DNA of 64,000 nt from Nitrospinota bacterium (GTDB lineage Bacteria > Nitrospinota_A > UBA7883 > JACRLM01), in NCBI GenBank assembly GCA_016208975.1, contig JACQXA010000004.1, positions 1,985,501 through 2,049,500 on the forward strand. Direction: 5' to 3'. Shown in pieces: positions 1 through 8,971 of the stretch. The translations under genes and the position numbers were made by a program. Each line of letters starts with the position of its first letter. Position 1 is the stretch's first letter. The notes beneath the pieces are model-generated. The model searched no databases, had not been told where the DNA came from, and was given only the letters and a program-made list of their open reading frames with translations.

Positions 1-1
1 C

Positions 2-43
2 GGAATGGGCGGCCAGGGCGACGGCGGGATGATGGGTTATTGA
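2..43 (+). CDS. C-terminal tail of an unidentified Gly/Met-rich protein (partial)
   Basis: An open frame enters from the left edge and stops at a TGA at 41-43. It encodes a short glycine- and methionine-rich tail (GMGGQGDGGMMGY). Tails like this occur at the ends of small periplasmic or metal-handling proteins, but 13 residues are too few to assign a family. It may also be chance. Confidence 0.3.
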   Translation, partial: GMGGQGDGGMMGY

Positions 44-95
44 TATCCAATAGCCGGGGGCTACCTTTCAAGGACTAGTTAGCCCTGCCACTCTT

Positions 96-464
96 TCATA
101 AAGCCCTGCATGCCGCTACAAAGGCCTTTGCATTAGAGAGCGTTTCTTCCGCCTGACTGGTTTGTACAGGAGGGGAAGGAAAATAATCGGAGAATGCCCT
201 TGCGTCGAAGGCCGCCCGGAAATATTCATGAAACCGTTTTTCTAGGCGGCCGCTCTTGATAAATGTTTCCCCGAACGCGCTGATAATGCCTTTGTGCGAA
301 GATCTCTCAATTCCTTCCATCAACAGTACGGCAGTGGCGGCATGGAACATGGCGTAATAAGCGCGGCTTACGCTGTCTGCCGGATGGTTGTTGTGGAGGT
401 TTTCTTCCGCTACGGCCAGCAGTTCGTCAGCTCTTGTAAGATGATTTTTCGTTTCCTCGCTCAC
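96..464 (-). CDS. HEPN-domain protein, putative toxin of an MNT/HEPN pair
   Basis: This 122-residue all-helical protein has the HEPN signature SRAYYAMFHAA. Arg34 and His41 form the R-x6-H arrangement associated with the RNase-type HEPN active site. HEPN proteins of this size are the toxin or effector half of MNT/HEPN modules and are inactivated by nucleotidylation from their MNT partner (family knowledge). The start codon overlaps the end of the upstream MNT gene by four bases (ATGA), so the two are almost certainly translated together. Toxicity is inferred from the family; the pair could also be a housekeeping substrate-binding HEPN/NTase unit. Confidence 0.85.
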   Translation of the reverse strand: MSEETKNHLTRADELLAVAEENLHNNHPADSVSRAYYAMFHAATAVLLMEGIERSSHKGIISAFGETFIKSGRLEKRFHEYFRAAFDARAFSDYFPSPPVQTSQAEETLSNAKAFVAACRAL

Positions 465-790
465 GCCGCTATCCCGTCTCTAAAGATGCTCCTATGGATG
501 GCGAATGGATGGTTTGCCCATTCTTCCTCGGAAATAAAGAGCGCCGATATAAGCGTGTTTTCCCTGAGACATAAGTCCGAAAGCAAACTGTTTACCCGTC
601 TGGCTTCATCAGACCGGTTCAAAGCACCAGTTAAAACGATTGCCACATCAATATCGGAATCTTCCGTAGCCTCATCCCGCGCATGGGAGCCGTAAAGATA
701 AACACCTTTCAACCGCCCACCGTACACGCTGAACAGTTTGCCGCGCAGATCCCGGACAATTCTTAATGCGTTTTCCTTGCGAACGGTCAT
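461..790 (-). CDS. mntA: MNT-type minimal nucleotidyltransferase, putative antitoxin
   Basis: This 109-residue protein carries the nucleotidyltransferase motif GS-x10-DxD: Gly34-Ser35 and then Asp46-Ile-Asp48, within YLYGSHARDEATEDSDID. That exact spacing is the signature of MntA antitoxins, which transfer AMP to the partner HEPN toxin. It sits directly upstream of the HEPN gene and shares an ATGA overlap with it, the usual antitoxin-first order. Sixty-five bases separate it from the DUF6680-like gene upstream. The gene symbol is by analogy; the substrate was not determined here. Confidence 0.85.
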   Translation of the reverse strand: MTVRKENALRIVRDLRGKLFSVYGGRLKGVYLYGSHARDEATEDSDIDVAIVLTGALNRSDEARRVNSLLSDLCLRENTLISALFISEEEWANHPFAIHRSIFRDGIAA

Positions 791-855
791 GGCGACTTTA
801 GCTTTTCCTGATATTTATTGTGAAGCTCACCATCATTGACTCGGCTTAATGTAGC

Positions 856-1416
856 TTAAACCCCGGTTTTATCTTTCCTGTTTGCAACGGAAACTGGAAT
901 GGATTTCTCTTTAATAATGGAGCCTAGCAACCCCAAAATTCCTTTTCGTATCAAATTCTTTTCGAAAGTTTCCTCGAAATGTCCTCTGGGCAAATATGCG
1001 GCTCTTTTTAAATGAACCTTATCAAATTTATATCCGAGCGTTTTCGCCATTTCATAAAGCAAATCAGATAACCTGTCTTTTGCTTCCTCTCTTTTCGTAT
1101 CCAAAAGGTTTTGAAAATTTGGCATGGATTGGTTTTGGGGGAAATTTGCATAGCAATCAAGCAATGCCTTCCATAGCTCTCTGACAGATGAATTATCGTA
1201 ATATTCGATATCAATTTTATTTAATGCTTCAACATGTTCTTGAGATAGCGGCGTTGCCCTTGTAGCCATTAAAGTGGTGAATATATCTATCTTGCGCTGT
1301 TTTTTTTCTCTCTTCCGTTGAATGATTGATTCTGCTTGTATCGCCAGAATTGGAGCGGCTATTATAGCGATAATAGTTATCCAGTCATGAGCGCTCATTT
1401 CACCGATCCATTCCAT
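856..1416 (-). CDS. DUF6680-like membrane-anchored protein of unknown function
   Basis: The 186-residue protein begins with one hydrophobic segment (about residues 9-27, WITIIAIIAAPILAIQAES). A basic stretch follows, then the block FTTLMATRATPLSQEHVEALN, which resembles the conserved N-terminal region of DUF6680 proteins. The rest is charged and probably helical. An internal Met at residue 7 is an alternative start. The gene is visibly richer in A+T than the glycosyltransferase genes upstream, which together with the adjacent MNT/HEPN pair suggests acquired DNA. No function is known; the DUF assignment is from memory of the motif. Confidence 0.6.
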   Translation of the reverse strand: MEWIGEMSAHDWITIIAIIAAPILAIQAESIIQRKREKKQRKIDIFTTLMATRATPLSQEHVEALNKIDIEYYDNSSVRELWKALLDCYANFPQNQSMPNFQNLLDTKREEAKDRLSDLLYEMAKTLGYKFDKVHLKRAAYLPRGHFEETFEKNLIRKGILGLLGSIIKEKSIPVSVANRKDKTGV

Positions 1417-1455
1417 GATAGTAAAATTTTACCTATTCTTCTTCGGGCTGTAAAT

Positions 1456-2601
1456 TCAAAACGGAAAATCCACATGATCAACGCCATGTTGTTTCATGAA
1501 ATCCTTAATAGCGTCCATGAAGCTGTTTTTGAATTCCAGCGAGGAAAACCGCTCCGACGATTTTCTGCATGCTCCTGCAATAAAAGATGAGAACTCTTCT
1601 TCGAAAGTTTCCAACGCCTCTTCAAGCCCATCCACCGTCTGCTCAAGGAAGAACACGCCGGTGGGGTTTCTGCCATCGGGATTATCCAGCGGGGTAACCG
1701 TTTCAGCCTGGCCGCCACGGCCATAGGCCACCACCGGCGCGCCGCAGGCCATGGCCTCCACGGGGATTATGCCGAAATCCTCCTCGCCGGGATACACCAG
1801 GGCTTTGGCGGCCCTATATAGTTCCCGCAGGCGTTCACGGCTGGCTCCGGATTCGAAAACTATGTTCGGCCCGGCCATTTTCCGCAGACGCGCCCCGTCT
1901 TCCCCGGAGCCCACTATCCGGAGAGGTTTTCGATTGGCGTTGAAAGCCTCGATGGCCAAATCAACTCTTTTATATGGCGCGAACGCGGAGACCATAAGGT
2001 ATTCGCCGCCCCGCTCCCCGTTTCCGGGAGTGTAAAATTCCACATCCACCGGCGGGTAAATAACATCCGCCTCGGCCCCATACCATCGTTTTATCCGTTC
2101 CCTCACATGATGGGAAATGGCCACGAATTTTTTAACGCGCCCGGCGGTTCTCACATCCCATCGGCGAAGATACGGCATCACCGAGGCTATGGCCCAAAGG
2201 GTGGGAGGGGAGAACCGGTTTGGATTGAAATATTGGGGGTACATGTCCCACGCGTAACGCATGGGGGTGAAACAGTAGCAAAGATGGGGCGCGCCGCCGG
2301 GTTTGATGCCCTTCGCCACGCAATGGCTGGAGGACAGAACCATGTCGTACCCTTCCAGCTTGAACGACTCGATAGCGGAGGGCATCAGGGGCAAATACCA
2401 CCTGTACTTTTTCTCCACGGCGGGCATGTTTTGAAGGAACGAGGTGTAAATCCGCCGGTTCTCGATGGTCTTCGACACGGAGCCTTTAACGTGAAGGAGG
2501 GTGTATAGGTCCGCCTCCGGGAACATGCGGCAGAATATCTCCAGCACGTTCTCGCCGCCGCGCATGCCGGTGAGCCAATCGTGAACCAGCGCCACTTTCA
2601 T
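1456..2601 (-). CDS. GT4-family glycosyltransferase
   Basis: This 381-residue GT-B-fold enzyme probably adds a sugar during cell-surface polysaccharide or O-antigen synthesis. The N-terminal half starts with [10 protein letters not shown] followed by GMRGGENVL, the acceptor-side glycine loop. The C-terminal half contains YLMVSAFAPYKRVDLAIEA and the E-x7-E-type nucleotide-sugar motif EEDFGIIPVEAMACGAPVVA around residues 275-295. Its start overlaps the stop of the upstream GT4 gene by four bases (ATGA), so the two act in one transcription unit. Donor and acceptor cannot be told from sequence. Confidence 0.88.
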   Translation of the reverse strand: MKVALVHDWLTGMRGGENVLEIFCRMFPEADLYTLLHVKGSVSKTIENRRIYTSFLQNMPAVEKKYRWYLPLMPSAIESFKLEGYDMVLSSSHCVAKGIKPGGAPHLCYCFTPMRYAWDMYPQYFNPNRFSPPTLWAIASVMPYLRRWDVRTAGRVKKFVAISHHVRERIKRWYGAEADVIYPPVDVEFYTPGNGERGGEYLMVSAFAPYKRVDLAIEAFNANRKPLRIVGSGEDGARLRKMAGPNIVFESGASRERLRELYRAAKALVYPGEEDFGIIPVEAMACGAPVVAYGRGGQAETVTPLDNPDGRNPTGVFFLEQTVDGLEEALETFEEEFSSFIAGACRKSSERFSSLEFKNSFMDAIKDFMKQHGVDHVDFPF

Positions 2602-3671
2602 CGTACAGCCGCCTCGTAAACTTCCAGCGTGGCCTCGGCCATTTTGCGCCAGGAGAAGATTTTCACCCGCTCATGTCCTTTCCGCGCAAGTTCCGCGCGG
2701 TAACGGTTGTCCATGGCGATCTCCCGCAGTTGATAGGCCATGGACTCATAATCGTCCGGATCCACCAGAACAGCGGCGTCCCCCACCACTTCCGGGATGG
2801 AGGAGCGGTTCGAGGCCACTACCGGCGTTCCGCAGGCCATGGCCTCCAGCGGTGGCAGGCCGAATCCTTCATGGTATGAGGGAAACAAAAGGGCCGCGGC
2901 CCCGGAATAAAGAGCGGCCATCCGGGTTTTATCCACAAAGTCCACAAACGTTACCCGCGATCCGAACTTTTCAAAAATTTTCCGCGCCTCCGGCCGCGTC
3001 CTGCCAGCGATGGCGAACCGGAACGAATTATCCAACCTGTTCAAAACTTCCGCTACGGCTTTTTGATTTTTGTGGGGCCGGTCGGAGCCTACGAAAAGGA
3101 AATAGCCTGGCTGTATGCCCATCTGGCTCAGCGTGGAAATAATCACCGGCTCCGGCGGTCTGGTAAAATCGCCTCCTCCACCGTTAGGGATAACCCGGAT
3201 TTTGTCTCCCCTCGCCTCGAACAATTCGACCAAATCCTCTTTCGTCCGTTGCGAGACGGTGATCACCGCCCGCGCCCGTTTCACCGCGGAGCCTATCATT
3301 ACGCGCGCGTAGGTTCTTGCGGCGAATCCGTAAGAAGGGTCAATGACATGGATTGCGTCGTGGACGGTGACCACGGCTGGGGTTTTCATGAAATAAGGCA
3401 GGACATAATGGGGAGCGTGGAAAATGTCCAGCCGTTGCCCGTCCGCGTTCCGGGCCAGAGTCCAATGCTCTTTTAGGGAGTATTTCGGGGCGGGCTCAAT
3501 TATTTTAGTGACGCGCTCTTCTGGATAGGCCAGCCGGTCAAAATCTTCCGGGGTCACGAACAGGACGTAATGATGGCCGCCATCAACCTCCAGAAGGTTG
3601 TCCACGAGGTTTGAAATGTGCCGTCCTATGCCGGTGTCGTATATTTTGCGGGCGTCGATTCCAATGCGCAT
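2598..3671 (-). CDS. GT4-family glycosyltransferase
   Basis: A 357-residue retaining glycosyltransferase of the GT4 family. It starts [19 protein letters not shown], with a glycine-rich loop near residue 14. Its donor-binding half carries [18 protein letters not shown] and the E-x7-E motif [20 protein letters not shown]. It is the first gene of the minus-strand group and overlaps the next GT4 gene by four bases. The pair probably makes consecutive linkages of one glycan, though no flippase or polymerase is present in the window. Confidence 0.9.
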   Translation of the reverse strand: MRIGIDARKIYDTGIGRHISNLVDNLLEVDGGHHYVLFVTPEDFDRLAYPEERVTKIIEPAPKYSLKEHWTLARNADGQRLDIFHAPHYVLPYFMKTPAVVTVHDAIHVIDPSYGFAARTYARVMIGSAVKRARAVITVSQRTKEDLVELFEARGDKIRVIPNGGGGDFTRPPEPVIISTLSQMGIQPGYFLFVGSDRPHKNQKAVAEVLNRLDNSFRFAIAGRTRPEARKIFEKFGSRVTFVDFVDKTRMAALYSGAAALLFPSYHEGFGLPPLEAMACGTPVVASNRSSIPEVVGDAAVLVDPDDYESMAYQLREIAMDNRYRAELARKGHERVKIFSWRKMAEATLEVYEAAVR

Positions 3672-3766
3672 CTGGTCATTTTAGTGGGCGGGGGCCGCAA
3701 GTCAACAACTTGCGCTGACTGCGCGCCCGGGGCTATTCTCTTCGGGGCTGTATAATGATGATATTG

Positions 3767-3795
3767 AAAACCTGTCCGGCGGCCGGGCAGGTTTT
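3767..3795. terminator. Hairpin with T-tract between divergent genes
   Basis: AAAACCTG (3767-3774) pairs perfectly with CAGGTTTT (3788-3795), with an inner CCGG/CCGG stem. Both sides end in A or T tracts, so it could end transcripts in either direction. It lies between divergent genes (starts at 3671 minus and 3832 plus), so it may instead be a 5' leader hairpin of the DUF2062 gene. A TATAAT-like box lies just before it at 3751-3756, without a recognisable -35 box. Confidence 0.5.
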
Positions 3796-3831
3796 ATAAA
3801 CGCCCGGGTTTGGCATGGAGAAGTTGCATTA

Positions 3832-4422
3832 ATGACATGGCGCGAGAAATGGTACGCCGCTCACGACAGGTACGAGCTTGTCAAGGCGCGGTTAAAGAAA
3901 AGGCTTCCAACCACAGGCCATGTGGAGAACAGCGCCATATTCCGCTTTTTCGGCTCCACGCTTCTGCGGCGGGACTTGTGGAGTTTCAAGCCGGAGCCGC
4001 TGGCCCGGGGCCTGGGGCTGGGGCTGTTTGTGTCGGTGTCCCCGACCATGGGATTCCAATGGGTAGTGGCGGCCCTGCTAGTCCTCATTATCCCCGGCAA
4101 CCTGCCCATAGCGCTGGCCGCCTGTCTTCTCACGAATCCGCTTACCACCCCGGCGGTGCTTTACGCTGAATATAAGATCGGAGAGTGGATACTCACATTC
4201 ATGGGGTCCGCGCCTTTGCCGCCTTTCACCATGGACATAAACATGTCCAACATCCGCGAAATAGTTTCCGACCTGGGGTTGGCTATAGTGGTTGGCTCGC
4301 TGGTATTAGGGGTCGTCCTGGGCGTGGGTGGTTATTTTGGCGTTCGCGGTTTCGTGGCCGTGGAGCGCAGGATCAAGCACTCCAAACTCCTGCACAAGCG
4401 AAAAACCAGAAAACCGGAATAA
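3832..4422 (+). CDS. DUF2062 membrane protein
   Basis: This 196-residue inner-membrane protein has the DUF2062 pattern. A soluble N-terminal stretch of about 60 residues is followed by GLGLFVSVSPTMGFQWVVAAL and a long hydrophobic region (about 60-125) with the conserved NPLTTPAVLY segment. A last membrane helix lies near residues 150-180, and the tail is basic. DUF2062 proteins are often found beside glycosyltransferases, which fits the divergent GT4 genes, but their biochemical role is unknown. The start has GGAG about 11 bases upstream. Confidence 0.85.
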   Translation: MTWREKWYAAHDRYELVKARLKKRLPTTGHVENSAIFRFFGSTLLRRDLWSFKPEPLARGLGLGLFVSVSPTMGFQWVVAALLVLIIPGNLPIALAACLLTNPLTTPAVLYAEYKIGEWILTFMGSAPLPPFTMDINMSNIREIVSDLGLAIVVGSLVLGVVLGVGGYFGVRGFVAVERRIKHSKLLHKRKTRKPE

Positions 4423-4491
4423 ACTGTTCCCGCCAGCCGCCAGCCGGTTAAAATTGTTAGTGGAAGAGATATTACCGGGAAGGGGCTTTAC

Positions 4492-7119
4492 TTGATAATC
4501 GTCACCACCCACCAGAACGCCGATTTCGACTGCGTGGCATCCATGGCCGCCGCGCTGAAACTTTACCCGGACGCGTTCGTATTCTTCCCCGGAGCCCAGG
4601 AAAAAAACGTGCGCGACTTTCTGGCCCACGCCGATTACCACCTGCCCATACTGCGCCACAAGAACCTGGACTTGAAACAGGTTAAGGTTGTGGTAATGGT
4701 GGACGCCGCCGGGCGGGTGAAGCTGGGGCCATTGGATGAGCTGGCGGAGCGGGACGATGTGGAGTTCCACATTTATGACCATCACCCATTTTCAAAACCG
4801 GACCTGCCAAACATGCGCCCCACCATCCTTGAGCGGGGCTCCACCACCACCATCATGGTGGAGATTCTCCGGAAAAGGGGCATATCAGTAACCCCCATGG
4901 AAGCCACCCTGCTGATGCTGGGGATATACGAGGACACCGGTTCCTTAAGTTTCCCCTCCACCCGGTTTGAGGATTACGAGGCCGCAGGGTGGTTGTTGAA
5001 ACAGGGGGCGGACCTGAACATGGTGTCCGACTACATGCGGCGCGAGCTTACCGCCGAGCAGGTGGACACGCTAAACAACCTTTTGAAGAACCTGGAGGCC
5101 CGGCGCATAGGCGGCCAGGCTGTGGCTGTGGCCGCCGCCAGCGTGGAACGGCACATCGGCGACATCGCCGCGCTGGCCCACAAGATAATGGACATAGAGA
5201 GCGTAAACTCCCTCTTCATCCTCGTTCAAATGGAGGGGCGCATACACCTGGTGGCCCGGAGCAGGGTGAAAGAGATTAACGCAGGGGCCGTGGCCGGGTA
5301 TCTGGGCGGCGGGGGGCATCCCACGGCGGCGTCGGCCACTATTAAGGACCTCACAATCCACCAGGCGGCGGAAAAGGTTTGGGAAGCCGTCCGGGACGCC
5401 ATGGCGCAGGCCAACTTCGCGTCGGACATGATGGTGGAGCGGGTGATAACCGTAAAAAGCGGCGACTCCATAGAGGAAGCCGGGAAACTGATGACCCGGT
5501 ACGACATTAACGGGATGCCGGTGATGGACCACAAGCGGGTGGCGGGGCTAATAACGAGACAAATCGTTGAGAAGGCCATCCACCATGGCATGGCGTCGCA
5601 TCCGGTGGAAGAGCTGATGATAACCGAGTTCGCCACCGTGCATCCGGACACCCCCGCCCACGTGGTGGAAGACATCATGCTGGGTAGCCGTCAGAAACAG
5701 GCCCCGGTTGTGGACAGGGAGAGCGGGGCGCTGGTGGGGCTGTTATGCCGCGGGCAGGTGCTGGGCAGGCTGTACGGCGAGGCGGTGAGCAACAGGGTTT
5801 ACGCCACCGGGGTGGCCCGGGCGCAACCGGCCATGCGCGACGTGAGCGGCCTTTTAAGAGACAGGATGCCAGCGCCCCTGGCGCGGCTGTTGAACGTCAT
5901 CGCCGATGTGGCCAACAAGAACAACTATGTGGCCTACCTTGCCGGGGGATGCGTGAGGGACCTGTTGTTGAGAATCCCCAATATGGACATGGACGTGGTG
6001 GTGGAAGGGGACGGCGCTGATTTCGCCAAGAAACTGGCCGCAAGGCTTTTGGGCCGTGCCCGGATCCATGAAAAGTTCAAGACCGCCGTGGTGGTCACCA
6101 GCGACGGATTGAAGATAGATGTGGCCACCGCCAGGCTGGAATATTACACCCATCCGGCGGCGCTTCCAATAGTGGAGATGAGCGCCATAAGGAACGACCT
6201 GTACCGGCGCGACTTCTCCATAAACGCCATGGCCATCAGGCTGAACGGCGCAAGGCCCAACATGTTGCTGGATTTTTTCGGCGGCCAGGCGGACTTGAAA
6301 GACAGGGTCATCCGCGTGCTCCACAATCTGAGTTTCGTGGAAGACCCCACCCGGGCCTTCCGCGCCGTGCGGTTCGAGAGCCGGTTCGGGTTCTCCATCG
6401 GCAGGCAAACCCTCACTCTGCTAAAAAACGCCGTGCGGCACGAGCTTTTTAACAGGCTTTCGGGGGCCAGGCTGTTCTCCGAGATTAAGGCCATACTCAA
6501 CGAGCGGCGCCCGGTGGGGGCGGCCCGGCGGATGAAAGAGCTTGGCCTGCTCCGTTTCATCCATCCATCCCTTACCCTAACTCCGGAATCTGAAAGGGTT
6601 TTCGACAATGTAGAAGACCTGCTCACCTGGATGGCCCTGGCGTTTCCCCGCAGGCCGGTGAGGCCTTGGTTCGCCCGGCTCCTGGCCCTGCTGGACGGGC
6701 TGGAGGAAAACCACATAATGGAGATGGTGACCAGTTTCAGGCCCGCCGCCAAGGTGTTGAAAGAGTCCATGGAGTGCCGCAGGTTCGCAAAACTCGCCTT
6801 TGACGAGCCAGACCTGTGGAAAGAGCCGCCGCCATCCACCCTCCACCGGATTTTCGGAGAGCAGAAAGAGGAGGCGTTACTGTATTTCGCGGCCAAATCC
6901 AAAGACAGCCGGGTCACTAACGCGGTCACCAGGTACATAGGGGAAATTTCCGGCATTAAACCCTTGCTTAACGGGGAAGACATTATGGCTATGGGAGTGG
7001 CGCCGTCGCGGCGGCTGGGCGAGGCGTTAAGGGATATTTACGGGGCCCAGCTGGATGGCAGGCTGTCTTCGCGGGAAGATGCCGTAAGAATGGCCAAAGA
7101 GATTTTAGGGCTTGGTTGA
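4492..7119 (+). CDS. DHH phosphoesterase - CBS - tRNA nucleotidyltransferase (CCA/A-adding) fusion
   Basis: The 875-residue protein joins three modules. The first is a DHH/DHHA1 phosphoesterase (about 1-310), with DFDCVAS near the start, the IYDHH motif near residue 100 and GGGGHPTAAS near 275. The second is a pair of CBS domains (about 315-430). The third is a class II tRNA nucleotidyltransferase/poly(A) polymerase head (about 465-610), with LAGGCVRDLLL, the catalytic DMDVV pair and YRRDFSINAMA, followed by a helical RNA-binding region. Such fusions occur in Aquificae and deltaproteobacterial groups and are usually the A-adding enzyme, with a separate CC-adding enzyme elsewhere. TTG is the start, with AGGGG seven bases upstream. 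Its 3' end overlaps the convergent ATP-grasp gene by 15 bases. Confidence 0.92.
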   Translation: MIIVTTHQNADFDCVASMAAALKLYPDAFVFFPGAQEKNVRDFLAHADYHLPILRHKNLDLKQVKVVVMVDAAGRVKLGPLDELAERDDVEFHIYDHHPFSKPDLPNMRPTILERGSTTTIMVEILRKRGISVTPMEATLLMLGIYEDTGSLSFPSTRFEDYEAAGWLLKQGADLNMVSDYMRRELTAEQVDTLNNLLKNLEARRIGGQAVAVAAASVERHIGDIAALAHKIMDIESVNSLFILVQMEGRIHLVARSRVKEINAGAVAGYLGGGGHPTAASATIKDLTIHQAAEKVWEAVRDAMAQANFASDMMVERVITVKSGDSIEEAGKLMTRYDINGMPVMDHKRVAGLITRQIVEKAIHHGMASHPVEELMITEFATVHPDTPAHVVEDIMLGSRQKQAPVVDRESGALVGLLCRGQVLGRLYGEAVSNRVYATGVARAQPAMRDVSGLLRDRMPAPLARLLNVIADVANKNNYVAYLAGGCVRDLLLRIPNMDMDVVVEGDGADFAKKLAARLLGRARIHEKFKTAVVVTSDGLKIDVATARLEYYTHPAALPIVEMSAIRNDLYRRDFSINAMAIRLNGARPNMLLDFFGGQADLKDRVIRVLHNLSFVEDPTRAFRAVRFESRFGFSIGRQTLTLLKNAVRHELFNRLSGARLFSEIKAILNERRPVGAARRMKELGLLRFIHPSLTLTPESERVFDNVEDLLTWMALAFPRRPVRPWFARLLALLDGLEENHIMEMVTSFRPAAKVLKESMECRRFAKLAFDEPDLWKEPPPSTLHRIFGEQKEEALLYFAAKSKDSRVTNAVTRYIGEISGIKPLLNGEDIMAMGVAPSRRLGEALRDIYGAQLDGRLSSREDAVRMAKEILGLG

Positions 7120-8136
7120 AGAAGGCCCCGGCAAAACGGGTTCGGCTTTTTGCTCGCTTATCTTCTTGAACCCGTTGGCCTCGAAAAGGCTCTCCTCGTA
7201 GCTCATCATCAGGAAGTTGTCCTTGAACTGGCCGATGGCCGGTTCGGGCCTTTCCCCCAACGCTTCCCGGATTATCATCTGGAAAAAATCCGCCCCGGCG
7301 GCCACCGTAAGCTGGATTGCGCCGGAGAACCTGGGGTTGATCTCGAAAAAGGTTATATTGCCGTTGTCCGACTTGCACTGCATGTTTACAGGGCCGCAGA
7401 TTTTGAGCTTTTCGCAGATTTCCTTGCACAGGTTTATTATGGCGCTGTTATTCCTTGTCCTGCCCCGGTCGGACACTCCGGAGCGGATGACTATCCGTTC
7501 CCGGGGTACTATTGACAGTATTCTTCCATCCAGCCCGGCCAGCACGTCCACGGTGAATTCCTCGCCGGAGAGGTAATTTTGCACCACGGGATCCTTTACA
7601 TAATTCACGAAAAACCGCAGTTCGGTCTCGTTGCGCACCTGATGGGCGCCAATGGAGCCCCGGCCCATCCTCGGCTTGATGAAAAGGGGATAGGACACTT
7701 TTGAATAATCCAGCTGGTCGGGCAATATGGTGTGGGCGAAGGGAAAACCGTTCTCGCTGAAAAATAGCGAGGTGTTGTATTTGTCGGTACAGATGCGCCC
7801 CACCTTTTCGTCGCACACCAGCGGTATCACGCCCGCGTCGGAAAAATCCTTCTTGCGCCTGCCGAAGGCCGGAAGCTCCTCGTCTATGGTGGGCACCACC
7901 ATGCCGATGCCCTCCTTGCGGCAGATGTCCAGTATCGTGGGGATGTAGTCACGGGAGGTGGAAAGGGGGACAATGTGGAACTTGTCGGCGAATCGCAGGC
8001 CGGGGGACAGCCGGTCCGAATCGGTCACCTGTATCTGGCCGGACACTCCAAGGGCCGACATCGCCCGTTTGAATCCCCGGATCATTGCCACCCGGCGTGA
8101 GGCGGCTGTGACAAGAATGTTAAAATCGCCAGCCAT
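7105..8136 (-). CDS. ATP-grasp enzyme, carbamoyl-phosphate-synthase-large-like
   Basis: This 343-residue ATP-grasp protein has a pre-ATP-grasp Rossmann-like N-terminus (FNILVTAASRRVAMIRGFK). A lid and ATP-binding region follows (YPLFIKPRMGRGSIGAHQV, then QNYLSGEEFTVDVL), with the metal-binding end FFEINPRFSGAIQLT. Relatives ligate amino or carboxyl groups in surface-polysaccharide or peptide pathways; the substrate is unknown. The open frame runs back to 8349, but family homology begins at the ATG at 8136, so I chose that start. A GGAGAAGG sits upstream at a rather long spacing of about 16 bases. It converges with the tRNA nucleotidyltransferase gene and overlaps its last 15 bases. Confidence 0.82.
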   Translation of the reverse strand: MAGDFNILVTAASRRVAMIRGFKRAMSALGVSGQIQVTDSDRLSPGLRFADKFHIVPLSTSRDYIPTILDICRKEGIGMVVPTIDEELPAFGRRKKDFSDAGVIPLVCDEKVGRICTDKYNTSLFFSENGFPFAHTILPDQLDYSKVSYPLFIKPRMGRGSIGAHQVRNETELRFFVNYVKDPVVQNYLSGEEFTVDVLAGLDGRILSIVPRERIVIRSGVSDRGRTRNNSAIINLCKEICEKLKICGPVNMQCKSDNGNITFFEINPRFSGAIQLTVAAGADFFQMIIREALGERPEPAIGQFKDNFLMMSYEESLFEANGFKKISEQKAEPVLPGPSSTKP

Positions 8137-8425
8137 GATTGATATCTTGAAACCTTCTCCCCCAAGTCGTTTTATACCGCCGCCGGATTCCCGTGGCGTA
8201 CGGCGGTTCATTAATCTTAATCGCAGGCTAACGCCGTTTCCATAATAAAACGCTACCCGCGTCTCAACTATGGTTATTCCGATGTTTAATGTATTATTAT
8301 TAAATATCGGAAAATATGACCGAATACTTGAACCTGCCCCAGGAAACATAGCGGGGCATTTTATTTATATAGCGTTTAAACCGCGCCTCAGGGCGCCATA
8401 AACAAAAGGAAAGGTTCCATACCTG

Positions 8426-8923
8426 ATGGCCAATTTAATTTATCAGAAGGTCGGGATTTTCATAGACGCCGAGAACGTGGAGCTTTCGGGCTACAACATA
8501 TTCGGCGGAAGGACCAACTATGCCATGCTCATAGAGGAAATGGGGAATAGGGAAGTCACCCGCATCATCTATTACAAACCCATCCATAAAACCATCAGCG
8601 AGGAGTTTAAAAAGTTCTGGACAGGACTGGGCGGCGAGATAAAACAGCCAATCAAGAACGCCGACGCCTGGCTGACCATAGACGCCGTCACCCTTTCGGA
8701 AAAGCTGGACGTGGTGATTCTGGTGGGTGGCGACAAGGACTACATGCCGCTGATATGGTACCTGAAGAACCGCGGGTGCAAGGTGGAGGTGTGGAGCTAT
8801 CCGGAGACCGCGTCGGACATGATAAAAGACGCGGCGGACCTTTTCGTGCCGCTGGACGAGCGGTTCACCATCCACGACAAGCCCCAGGGCCGGGGCGGAC
8901 GCCAGGCGAAACGGGCGGTTTAA
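8426..8923 (+). CDS. NYN-domain (LabA/DUF88-like) protein
   Basis: This 165-residue protein has the NYN fold, a PIN-like RNase family. The first acidic cluster is in VGIFIDAENVELSG (about residues 9-22). The second is VVILVGGDKDYMPLIWYLKNRG, with the conserved GDKDY Asp residues, and the third is near the end in ASDMIKDAADLFVPL. These acidic residues normally hold one metal ion for RNA cleavage. It stands alone between the ATP-grasp gene and the heme-binding gene, so its target is not suggested by context. Confidence 0.88.
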   Translation: MANLIYQKVGIFIDAENVELSGYNIFGGRTNYAMLIEEMGNREVTRIIYYKPIHKTISEEFKKFWTGLGGEIKQPIKNADAWLTIDAVTLSEKLDVVILVGGDKDYMPLIWYLKNRGCKVEVWSYPETASDMIKDAADLFVPLDERFTIHDKPQGRGGRQAKRAV

Positions 8924-8971
8924 ACAAACCGCCACCGCCACTATTATGTTTGGCGCCGCCGAGCGGATTCA

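Noticed and set aside
8137-8349. N-terminal extension of the ATP-grasp protein
   Set aside because: The extra 71 residues are rich in Arg/Gly with no match to the family; the ATG at 8136 fits the homologous start.
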